From assembly GCA_025359985.1 (NCBI GenBank), contig JANYDB010000038.1, positions 48,075-112,074 on the forward strand: 64,000 nt of DNA. Reading direction: 5' to 3'. Made by a program: the position numbers and the translations under genes. The notes under the pieces are model-generated. The model made no database searches. It saw nothing but the letters and a program-made list of their open reading frames with translations, and was not told the origin of the DNA. Source of the stretch: Burkholderiales bacterium (GTDB lineage Bacteria; Pseudomonadota; Gammaproteobacteria; Burkholderiales; Usitatibacteraceae). Every line of letters starts with the position of its first letter. The stretch's first letter is position 1. Below are positions 45,847-55,716 of this stretch, piece by piece.

Positions 45847-47307
45847 CTATGTCAATTTCACGCCGAGCTGTTCTTGCAAGGCCTTAACCGTATCTGACTC
45901 ACCACGAACCTGCAAAAACGCACCGTCATCATCGGCACGCTCGGCCAGCACTTCGCAGCTCGCAAAGATTTTGCCGCGCAGTTGCTGCGCCGACCATGGC
46001 AGGAATAGCTCCGCCTCGATCAAACCGCGCTGGAAAAATGCAACGATGGCGGCATGCATTTTCGCGACATCACTTTCACGACGCGCACTCATCACGATGC
46101 AGTCCGGGTACTGCGCACGCAATTCAGCTTCGCGTTTGGCTTGTACTGCACCTGCATTTTCCATTAGCGCGCCGACGACATCGATCTTGTTAAATACCTT
46201 AATCCGCGGCACCGCATCAGCGCCGATTTCGGCCAGCACTTTATCAGTTACCGCGAGTTGCCGTTCAAACCCGGGATCGCTTGCGTCGATGACGTGGAGT
46301 AACAGTGACGACTCAGCTGCTTCTTCCAAAGTCGATTTAAACGAGGCCACCAGATCGTGCGGCAGATTCTTGATAAAGCCGACCGTATCGCTGACCAATA
46401 CGCGCGGCACAGTTTCAGGATGAAGTGCGCGCACGGTGGTGTCGAGCGTGGCAAAAAGTTTATTGGCCACCAGCACCTCACTGCCGGTGAGCGCGCGCAT
46501 CAGGGTCGACTTGCCAGCATTCGTATAGCCCACCAGCGCCACGCGCGCGAGCTGCTGACCCCCTAGCCCTGCTTGACCCGCCTGCCGTCGAGCGCGCTGA
46601 GTCTGGCGCTCCGCGTCCATCGCGGTGATCTCCAACTGCAGCTCGGCAATACGATTGCGGATTTTTTGACGATCCAATGCAGCATGAGTTTCACCCGCAC
46701 CGCGTCCGCCGGTGCCGCTGCGCTGTCGTCCGCCCGACCCTGCCAGCTTGGCAGCCTCGCGCAGCCGTGGCGACATATAGCCGAGCCGCGCAATTTCCAC
46801 CTGTGCACGTGCCGACCGCGAGCTAGCGTGACGATGGAATATTTCAAGAATAACCATGGTGCGATCCATCACCTCGCAGCCAACCTCTATCTCAAGATGG
46901 CGGGCCTGCGAGGGTGATATTTCATGGTCAATGAGAATGACATCCGCGCGGCGGGTTTCCGGGTCCGCTGCAGACTCAGCAGCCGCCTTCGCCTTGGCAA
47001 TGTCGCCTTTTGTCGCACTCCCTTTTGCCGCGCTCCCTTTTGCAGCATTTTGTGCATCTTTTTTGGCGTCGGTAGTTGTCGGAGAATCATCATCGTCCGC
47101 AGGTTCATTTTCCACAAAGCGGCGAATTTCCTGACGCTTGCCAACGCCTAAATAAGCTGCTGTATCAAAATTGGCGCGCTTCTGGGTGAACGTACCCACA
47201 ACCCGATAGCCCAGTGTTTTCGCCAGCTCGCGCAGCTCATTAAGAGATGCTTCAAACTCGATATCGCTCACCGCAGGCAGTTGTACCGCCGCCACGATAG
47301 CGCGCAT
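45847..47307 (-). CDS. hflX: GTPase HflX
   Basis: HflX binds the large ribosomal subunit and splits stalled ribosomes. The 486-residue protein starts at the ATG at 47307 with AAGGA eight bases upstream; the frame is open to 47334 without reason to use it. The N-terminal HflX domain has AYLGVGKRQEI and LEIEVGCEVMDRT. A coiled segment with SGGRQRSGTGGRGAGET leads to the G domain (GYTNAGKST, DTVGFI, FNKID). An insertion of about 40 Ala/Lys/Asp-rich residues splits the N-terminal domain near residue 68. Hfq, usually just upstream in betaproteobacteria, is missing here. Confidence 0.93.
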   Translation of the reverse strand: MRAIVAAVQLPAVSDIEFEASLNELRELAKTLGYRVVGTFTQKRANFDTAAYLGVGKRQEIRRFVENEPADDDDSPTTTDAKKDAQNAAKGSAAKGSATKGDIAKAKAAAESAADPETRRADVILIDHEISPSQARHLEIEVGCEVMDRTMVILEIFHRHASSRSARAQVEIARLGYMSPRLREAAKLAGSGGRQRSGTGGRGAGETHAALDRQKIRNRIAELQLEITAMDAERQTQRARRQAGQAGLGGQQLARVALVGYTNAGKSTLMRALTGSEVLVANKLFATLDTTVRALHPETVPRVLVSDTVGFIKNLPHDLVASFKSTLEEAAESSLLLHVIDASDPGFERQLAVTDKVLAEIGADAVPRIKVFNKIDVVGALMENAGAVQAKREAELRAQYPDCIVMSARRESDVAKMHAAIVAFFQRGLIEAELFLPWSAQQLRGKIFASCEVLAERADDDGAFLQVRGESDTVKALQEQLGVKLT

Positions 47308-47975
47308 AGGGTGATCCTTGGTTTCTTTTAGCATTCGGTGATTTCTTGTGTTGTTTGGTCGTTTAGTCCCAGTAGTATGACTATATCCAGGCGACCTTTA
47401 CGGCCGTTACGGCTTTTACGAGCTTTGCGACCTTTATGACCTTCTCTTTTTCAAAATCAGTTTTTTCTTGCATGCGCCGACAGTCGACTCTCTGCATAAT
47501 CCAGCCGCATACGCCGCCCGCCACTTCCAAAGTCCGCATGCGCTGCCGACTACAATTCTTCCATCAAGCTTTGCAGTTGTCGCTCGCGACTAGTTGAAGG
47601 AACCACCTGTGGCTCCATCGCCATTGATTGTGAAACTGGGCCCATCATTTTTTCGCCTGCGACCGTGCTTGGGCTTCGCGCATTGTATCCAGTGTCGAGC
47701 CCGCGGACACACCACGTTCACGCGGCAACCTATCGCTGCCTTGTCTGACAGAGGGCCATCAGACACAAGTGGTTGACATAAGAGCGCTTTTGCTATTGTA
47801 TTTTTATTGTGTATTTTTTGTCATTTGATGCCGATCAAAATTTTAGATTCTTTTGACGCAACACGCACAAATTGGCAGGAAACGTGATCGCTAAAGGCAA
47901 CATTGAGCATTGTTAGTCAGGTTTGTAACGTTAAGTCGATAACGAAGTAATTGCAGAGAGAACGGGACTACGAAA
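47308..47975. other. Intergenic stretch between hflX and the RiPP locus
   Basis: About 670 bases with no supported gene. At 47390-47446 a degenerate nine-base repeat (GACCTTTAC, GGCCGTTAC, GGCTTTTAC, GAGCTTTGC, GACCTTTAT) runs for about five copies. A 30-codon minus-strand ORF crosses it but lacks a ribosome-binding site. The last 200 bases turn clearly AT-rich and hold the promoter of the peptide locus. Confidence 0.5.
47773..47799 (+). promoter_or_regulatory. Predicted sigma-70 promoter of the RiPP locus
   Basis: TTGACA at 47773-47778 is a perfect -35 hexamer. TATTGT at 47794-47799 serves as a -10, preceded by TG in the extended -10 position, with a 15-base spacer; an overlapping TTGTAT would give 17. 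It lies about 175 bases before the radical SAM start, leaving a long AT-rich leader. Confidence 0.5.
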
Positions 47976-49220
47976 ATGAGCGATGTTTCATACAAGATCA
48001 AACCCTCTACTTTTGCCAATTTGCCAGGCGGATTTACGGCTCGCCAAATTGCGGCAAGTATTTCACCTAAGTTCCTTGAGCTAATTATTCTTCCGACCGA
48101 AAAATGCAACTTTAGATGCACTTATTGTTATGAAGATTTTGAAATAGGCGCGATGTCCGAAGGAACAATTCTAGGCATTGAAAATTTAATCTCACGGCGT
48201 GTCCCAACCCTCGAAAAGTTAAGGTTATCTTGGTTTGGCGGTGAGCCCTTAGTTGCAAAAAAGATTGTTCTTCGTATTGCATCACATGCGAAACTTGTTT
48301 GTGAGCAACACAACGTCAATTTTGACGGCGGTCTTACAACGAATGCGTATCTTCTGACCAGTGATTTGGCCGCTCTATTGATTTCGTTAAAACAGAATTT
48401 TTTCCAAATTACTTTGGACGGCTGGAAGGCGGCACATGACGACCGAAGAAAGCGAGCGGATGGGTTAGGTACTTTCGATCAGATTTAGGAAAATCTACTC
48501 TCCCTTCGCAATCAGACTGGTCGTTTTGAGGTTTGTGTTCGGGTGCATGTAAGACGGGATAATTTGAGTAGTCTTGAGCAGCTAATGACCGAATTCGCGT
48601 CGGCATTTCAGGGTGATAAACGATTCTATCTCGATTTTCAGCATTTGAGAGATATGGGAGGAGAGGGAGGAAAGACAGTTGAAAATCCAATTTCACGTGT
48701 CGAATTACTGGATCTTGAGGCGAATTTCCGCCGCATCTATCAAAGTGCCTTGCGTCAACAGACAAAATTAGGCTTGCCGGACAATGATGAAGGTAAGCAG
48801 TTTCGAGATGGCAACGTTGATATAGCGCCTCCAACGGACCAAGAACAAATTCGCTGGCTGCCTGCAAATGCATCGGAATCAGCGGGGAGCCAGCGAGCTA
48901 GTGAGCGCGTTACAGACGAGCCCTACATATGTTATGCGGCGCGTGCAAATTCGTTGCTTGTTCGGGCGAATGGACGACTCGGGAAATGTACTGTTGCATT
49001 CCACGACGCACGAAATGATATCGGGAGTATTTTGGAGGACGGTAGCATTAATATTGATAACAAAAAATTGCAACCATGGATTCGGGGACTAGGGACGTTG
49101 AACGCCGAAGATGTTGGATGCCCAATTCAACATATGGAGCCGCTAGCTTCCGGCAATAATGTTTCAAAAGTATCTGTTGTCCGCAATATAGGCGAGAAGC
49201 CGCTAGTCGCGAGCGTTTAG
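47976..49220 (+). CDS. Radical SAM peptide maturase, interrupted by an in-frame TAG
   Basis: Two open frames, 47976-48488 and 48543-49220, lie in the same reading frame, separated only by TAG at 48486-48488. Read through, they make one 414-residue protein. The N-terminal half has the radical SAM cluster CNFRCTYCYED (cysteines at 44, 48, 51), FGGEPL and ITLDGWKAAHD. The sequence after the stop (ENLLSLRNQTG) continues the expected fold, where relatives usually have IWENL or similar. The C-terminal half has C-x13-G-x4-C (Cys319 and Cys338) and GCP (Cys382): a reduced, twitch-like SPASM domain with one likely auxiliary cluster. It presumably modifies the Cys-rich precursor encoded 36 bases downstream. 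Either the gene is disabled, the stop is suppressed, or the base is a sequencing error. Confidence 0.8.
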
Positions 49221-49256
49221 AAACTACAATCTGGTTCAATTCTAGAGGGCGAAAAA

Positions 49257-49664
49257 ATGAAGAAACAATATTTCGATGTATCAAACATTTGGTTAGACGA
49301 CACCGGTATTGTAGAAATTCCAGATGGCGATTTAAAAAAAATAAGTGATGCAATGACGGCGGGTGGAAGGGACGAATGGCTGATAAATCCTATTCAGTGT
49401 ACGCTTAACGATTTTGGGTGTGGCGACACAAATGGACTTTTTTGCATTGGCGGTGGAACCAATAATCCCAGTTTCTCAAACGAAGCAAATTGTGGAAATG
49501 GCAGCAATACACTCTCTTGCACCAATTCAATTGGCTGCAATACAACAAGTAACAATGACTTTTGCGCAAATGGTGCAAGTTGTCTGACGACGCAAAACGA
49601 TAAGTGTAGCAATGCCTTTGCTAGCGGCTGTTCAGGCTCTCAGAATGGTGCAAATTGCCCTTAG
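49257..49664 (+). CDS. Cys-rich RiPP precursor with a Gly-Gly leader
   Basis: The 135-residue peptide starts at an ATG with GAGGG eight bases upstream. Residues 1-37 look like a leader: acidic, with DGDLKKISDAMTAGG ending at Gly36-Gly37, the kind of site cut by C39 peptidases. Hydrophobic positions before the site are offset by about one residue from the classic double-glycine pattern. The core (38-135) has 11 cysteines at 48, 55, 63, 79, 88, 94, 103, 109, 117, 125 and 134, mostly six to nine residues apart. It is rich in Asn, Gly, Ser and Thr and nearly uncharged after residue 60. Cysteines spread through the core suggest ranthipeptide-like thioether links. The product class is inference. 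It matches no precursor family I recognise. Confidence 0.75.
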   Translation: MKKQYFDVSNIWLDDTGIVEIPDGDLKKISDAMTAGGRDEWLINPIQCTLNDFGCGDTNGLFCIGGGTNNPSFSNEANCGNGSNTLSCTNSIGCNTTSNNDFCANGASCLTTQNDKCSNAFASGCSGSQNGANCP

Positions 49665-49687
49665 TTGATTCTTGATGGAGATTGAAA

Positions 49688-50698
49688 TTGAGGCGATCAA
49701 AGCTTGCATATCTTTTTGTCCTGATCCTCCTGGTGCTTGTTGTCGGAGGTGCGCAGTGGAATTCGCTTGCAACATGGATGCAGCCCAACGTAGCGCTACA
49801 AAATAGCAAAAATACAGGAGCATCAAATTCAGTTCCGAAAATGACTTTATCGGAGAACAACGGGGTACGCGTGGCGCTTAGTCGCCCCATCAATTCAATG
49901 CCGTCAAAGGCAGAGCTTCCCACGCAGAATTCCAAACTGAAAGATATTTATCCAACGCTCGTTTTGCTTGCCAACGCCGGTGATGCGAGGGCAGCATGCC
50001 GGCTCGCATTTGAATTGGACAGGTGTAGCAAAGCTGAAGCCTTAGATAAATCATCTAGTGCTCTAGAAGAGTCGTTAAAGAAGTTGGACACCAATGAGCC
50101 GAGCTATAAGCAAAAAATTTGGATGGTCAATGAAACGCGCAAGGAAGCAGATTTGCGAAAGGCCGTTTGTAGCGGATATGTAGAAAGCAATCCGGAAGAG
50201 GGCGCTAGATATGCGCTACAGGCTGCCTTGACCGGCTCGCCAGAAATGCGCGTTCGCTATGTGCTGATGATGGGAACTGCGCTTGACCACGGCCAACCTG
50301 AGGCTACCGCTGAAGGTTGGCTTCAGTACCGAGATAATGCGCGACAACTACTCCAAAGCACAATTGATGAAGGCTATCCGCAAGCCTATGAGACTGCCGC
50401 ATTCAATTACCTCCGCGAACCTGGCCGGTGGCGGCTTGTGCAGCCTGATCCAGTAAAAGGGTTATCTTTTTACTTTGCGCTCATTCCATTTGCATCGCCT
50501 GCATATAAAGATCGGTTGGAGCAGAACATTCAATATATGACTGTAAAACACAAATTATCCAATGCGGACATTGTTCGGGCTCGTGAAATGTCTGGGCCAC
50601 TGATGGCGGCACTTTCCGCTTCTGTGACATCTCAAGTGGACTTCACTTCTGGCTCTTTTAAGAGTGAGGCGGGCTCATACTGCGATGCAAAAAAATAG
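49688..50698 (+). CDS. Membrane-anchored helical-repeat protein of the RiPP locus
   Basis: The protein has 336 residues from the TTG at 49688, seven bases after GGAG; another TTG at 49682 is too close to that site. One membrane segment (LAYLFVLILLVLVVG) near the N-terminus anchors it, with the rest probably periplasmic. The soluble part is helical with short repeats like Sel1/TPR (LLANAGDARAACRLAFE, EEGARYALQAALTGSPEM). No catalytic motif is visible. Such scaffolds often bind partners, so it may help export, protect the cell, or hold the peptide. It lies between the precursor and the exporter with gaps of about 20 and 50 bases. Unlike its neighbours it is uninterrupted. Confidence 0.7.
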   Translation: MRRSKLAYLFVLILLVLVVGGAQWNSLATWMQPNVALQNSKNTGASNSVPKMTLSENNGVRVALSRPINSMPSKAELPTQNSKLKDIYPTLVLLANAGDARAACRLAFELDRCSKAEALDKSSSALEESLKKLDTNEPSYKQKIWMVNETRKEADLRKAVCSGYVESNPEEGARYALQAALTGSPEMRVRYVLMMGTALDHGQPEATAEGWLQYRDNARQLLQSTIDEGYPQAYETAAFNYLREPGRWRLVQPDPVKGLSFYFALIPFASPAYKDRLEQNIQYMTVKHKLSNADIVRAREMSGPLMAALSASVTSQVDFTSGSFKSEAGSYCDAKK

Positions 50699-50747
50699 TG
50701 TTTAGATAATCGCAAACTCGTAATTCACGCCTACATCGATCCTCAAT

Positions 50748-52841
50748 TTGTTACTCACATTTTTTTCTTGGCGGAAAAAGCGGCGTAAAGCACTCTCTTT
50801 GCAAGAATCACAAGCCGATTGCGGGTATGTATGCGCCTCAGTAGTATTTGCGCAATTCGGCTACAGTGTCCCCCCTTTTTCTTTGAAGTCGCGCTATGGC
50901 ACCACTTCCCGGGGGCTCAAGATTGACCAAGTTTGCAATCTAATGAGGGCATTTGGCGCGAATGCAATAGGATTTCGCTTCGATGCTGCATCAATTGAAA
51001 GCATCCCTGAGAATTCGATCCTATTGCTAAGGCGGGGGCATTACATCGTATTCCATTCATATTGCAAAAGCACGAAGGATATTGATGTCTATGACCCCGC
51101 GCTCGGTTGGCAAATTTGGACCGCGGCGCGCTTAGTTACAGAGGCAACATGGATTGGAGTACGCGTCGATTCGATCGAAGCCGGTCGCGTTGAAGAGAGT
51201 AAACCGACCTGGAATATTAGAGCAAGTGTGATCGCTCTTCTCCAAGGGTCAGCCGGTCGTAAGTTGTTGATTCTTACCTTTGCGGCTCAATCGATATCAC
51301 TATTAATCCCGCTAATGACGCAAATTGCTTTAGATTCCGGTAGGCTCAAATCATTCGAAATTATTTCGCTTCCGCTAATTGGATACATGCTAATTAGTGC
51401 TGCTAGTAGCATTTGTGGCACATTGAATGCAATTGCCTCTTGACAATTTGGCCGCGTGCTATCCATTCATGCAGCCTCCGAACTACATGATCGATTGGCA
51501 TTTATAAGCGTAAAGTCAATGGAATCGCGGCTACAAGCGTTCGCATTTAATCAACTATCAGCCGCTTTAGCGATCCATACTTTCTATGGCGAGTTTGGAT
51601 CGGCCGTAATCACGATATTGGTGTCGACGATTTTCGGAATAGCTGTAATGTTTTACGTTTCTCCATTGCTAATCCTACCGGGCCTACTTTCCCTTGCTGT
51701 TACCGCCTTTATTGCACAAGCATTTCAGAATGCCCGCCAGGTTCAACAATCGAAACAGCTACATTCCCAACAACGATTACGTCAACTCTACTTTGACATC
51801 GTTTCGCAATTTCCTTTACTGAGGCGCTTGGGAGTTGAAAACCGCGTTCGCACCTTAGTCCGTTCAGAGATGAGTCGACTTGGCCTTGTGCAAATTGCTA
51901 GTTCTATTATTTCCGCCCACCAAGGGGCGATTACCTCCATGGTTATTTCAATTGAGCGCATTGCATATTTGTTGATCGCTACGTATTTTGTCGCCACGAG
52001 CAGATTAACACTCGGGGCTTTTGTCGCTATAGGTATATACAAAGATTTGCTATTAATAGCAGTAAGTCAACTACTTAGCTTGTGGAGAGCTAACAGTAAT
52101 CTTATCTCGCATAGGTTGCAGCTCGCCGAAATTTCCCACCAAATACCGGCTGCGCATGCGGTTAAACAGTTGATTTTGCGAGCTAGTGTCACGCTGAGCA
52201 ATGTTTCTATTCGCTACGGTGAGTTAGATCCGCAAGTGTTAAGGAATGTTACTCTCACTATCAATGAAGGTGAGTTTGCGGTAATTCAAGGCGAATCTGG
52301 ATCGGGAAAGACAACGCTCTTACGCTGTCTGTATGGTGATTTGCCAGTTAACACCGGTCAGGTATATATCGGCGATCAGCTGATAAATTGCCCAGTCATT
52401 GGTGCAGGGGTGCTTCTGCAAGGGGATAGGATCATAAGTGGCTCAATTGCCGACAACATAAGATTTTTCAGATCGGGAATATCGGATCTTGCAGTAGAAG
52501 AAGTATTGTCGAAGGTCGAGTTATTAACTTTCGTTAACTCATTGCCAATGAAGCAAGACACGCCAGTGGGGGATGAATTGTCAGGGCTATCTGAAAGTCA
52601 ACGGCAGCGCTTATTACTTGCGCGTTGTCTTGCTTCGCATCCCAAGATTTTGTTTCTTGATGAAGCGACATCTGCGTTGGACCCACAAACAGAAAGTGTT
52701 GTATTAACTAACTTACGCGCCCTGAAAATCACAGTTGTGCTTGCAACTCACAGAACAAATGCAATAAAGTTTGCGGATCGATGCTTTACAGTGCTTGATG
52801 GATCAGTGATTGAATGCCCTTTGGACGTGTACGACGTGTGA
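50748..52841 (+). CDS. C39-peptidase ABC exporter (PCAT), interrupted by an in-frame TGA
   Basis: Two frames, 50748-51443 and 51456-52841, lie in the same reading frame, separated by TGA at 51441-51443. Read through they form a 697-residue peptidase-containing ABC transporter. The N-terminal C39 domain is intact: Gln19, Cys25 in QADCGYVC, His98 in RRGHYIVF and Asp116 in YDPALGW. A membrane domain follows, with the stop in its first helices. The ATPase has Walker A GESGSGKTT, Walker B ILFLDEATSALD and a non-standard signature LSESQ. It should cut the precursor leader and export the core. The start is a TTG with no clear ribosome-binding site. As it stands, the two pieces would not make a normal exporter. 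Confidence 0.82.
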
Positions 52842-53369
52842 AACCATTTAGCCACGTCCGTATACCGCGTCTGAAGGCCGCATAGAACTCTTAGGCAAAT
52901 GTACCACTCTGATTGTAAGAATTGAGTTTCGCGACGATTGTCGAAAAATTCTGATTGCCTTCTGTCGCAAACAATCTACAGGCAGACAATCCCGCTGTGC
53001 GTAGATAGTTAGGTGGCTGCGCTTTTTCGATTGGGCAACGCCCAAAAGTTCACGCTCTCAATCATTAACATGCTTTTTAAAATGATGGCGTCAAACTGGA
53101 TTCTTCGAGCGTCTGTCTGAGGCCTAATTGAATCGGATACGAGGCCGCCACTAATTTAGGCCCCGGACAGGCGCCCGGTAAAGCCGGGTTTTTCCGGGGA
53201 AGGACTTGCGAAGGATTCGGCGAGGACTCGTCTGTAGGTCGGTGGAAATCTTTGATCAAAAGATGAGGCATCTCTACATAAATGAATTTTCATAGCTGCA
53301 ATACACGTAAAAGGTGGAAATAAACATGCACATTACGGTGCCCCTTACCTCAATACTTTCCACCCCGCA
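52842..53369. other. Intergenic stretch between the RiPP exporter and groES
   Basis: About 530 bases with no supported gene. A 64-codon minus-strand frame at 53077-53271 lacks a ribosome-binding site and domain-like sequence. The one structure is the GC-rich hairpin set at 53161-53199, listed separately. The groESL control region begins at 53370. Confidence 0.5.
53174..53193 (+). terminator. Possible rho-independent terminator after the RiPP locus
   Basis: CCCGG and CCGGG pair around TAAAG and are followed by five T. An outer pair, CCCCGG at 53161 and CCGGGG at 53194, can close around it. It lies about 330 bases after the exporter stop, far for an operon end, so it may only insulate groESL. 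Confidence 0.4.
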
Positions 53370-53398
53370 CTTGAAAATGTAGCCTCCAGGCCCCATAA
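53370..53398 (+). promoter_or_regulatory. Sigma-32 heat-shock promoter of groESL
   Basis: CTTGAAA (53370-53376) and CCCCATAA (53391-53398) are separated by 14 bases, matching the sigma-32 consensus almost exactly. Transcription should start within or just beside the CIRCE element immediately downstream. Confidence 0.85.
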
Positions 53399-53425
53399 TT
53401 AGCACTCTACGACGTTGAGTGCTAA
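53399..53425. promoter_or_regulatory. CIRCE operator (HrcA binding site)
   Basis: TTAGCACTC and GAGTGCTAA flank a nine-base spacer, a perfect CIRCE element. HrcA binds it and represses chaperonin genes until unfolded protein titrates GroEL. Together with the sigma-32 promoter this gives dual heat-shock control, typical of betaproteobacteria. Confidence 0.95.
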
Positions 53426-53571
53426 TAAATTTATCGCGAAACTGATGGCGTTGCCGTTCAGCTTCGAATCTTCGCCTTGAGATTTCGCCTTATTTCTTGC
53501 TGTGCTTCGGTTTTTACCATACCGACCCGCGCAGCGATTTTCTGTAACCGTAACAACTTTAGGAGTGAACT

Positions 53572-53862
53572 ATGAAATTGCGTCCTTTGCACGATCGTGT
53601 GATCGTTAAGCGTTTGGAAGAAGAGCGGAAAACTGCGTCCGGTATTGTGATTCCCGATACGGTGGCCGAAAAACCTGATCAAGGCGAAATCCTTGCAGTG
53701 GGCAATGGCAAAGTGGGCGATGACGGCAAAGTACGTCCACTCGACGTTAAAGTTGGCGACAAAGTATTGTTCGGCAAATATTCCGGCCAGACCGTCAAGG
53801 TTGATGGCGAAGAACTACTCGTCATGCGCGAGGAAGACATCATGGCGGTTGTTGGTAAGTAA
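53572..53862 (+). CDS. groES: Co-chaperonin GroES
   Basis: The 96-residue protein starts [18 protein letters not shown] and carries the mobile loop region [32 protein letters not shown] is the C-terminal barrel. GroES caps the GroEL cage as a heptamer. It begins with AGGAG seven bases before the ATG and is followed by groEL after 57 bases, one operon from the heat-shock promoter. Confidence 0.97.
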   Translation: MKLRPLHDRVIVKRLEEERKTASGIVIPDTVAEKPDQGEILAVGNGKVGDDGKVRPLDVKVGDKVLFGKYSGQTVKVDGEELLVMREEDIMAVVGK

Positions 53863-53907
53863 AGCGTCTGCTTTTTACCGTTCAATTTCTACAACGAATT
53901 CATTTAA

Positions 53908-55566
<1,659 letters not shown>

Positions 55567-55614
55567 AGCTGCATCTGCATGCGATGCACTTGTCGCCTGC
55601 AAAGAAGCTGTCGC

Positions 55615-55648
55615 AAAACAAAAGCCCGGGAAACCGGGCTTTTGTTTT
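55615..55648. terminator. Bidirectional terminator between groEL and the UvrD-family helicase gene
   Basis: A 15-base perfect inverted repeat (AAAACAAAAGCCCGG and CCGGGCTTTTGTTTT) closes on a GAAA loop. A and T runs at both ends let it work on both strands, stopping groEL and the convergent helicase gene. Confidence 0.9.
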
Positions 55649-55716
55649 GGTGTGGTGATTAAGTCTTTAATATACATTTCCTGACGGCAACTTCAAAAAC
55701 TAGACCTTTGAATAAA

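Noticed and set aside
47381..47473. 30-codon peptide gene upstream of hflX
   Set aside because: No ribosome-binding site, and the repetitive sequence explains the open frame.
48486..48488. TAG in the radical SAM gene as pyrrolysine or a recoded codon
   Set aside because: Other genes in the window end normally in TAG, TGA and TAA, and no suppressor tRNA or pyrrolysine genes are present here; decay or error is simpler.
51441..51443. TGA in the exporter as a selenocysteine codon
   Set aside because: No SECIS-like hairpin is evident directly after the codon, and C39 exporters have no selenocysteine at this membrane position.
53077..53271. 64-codon minus-strand frame upstream of groES
   Set aside because: Pro/Ser-rich translation of a GC hairpin region; no ribosome-binding site and no recognisable motif.
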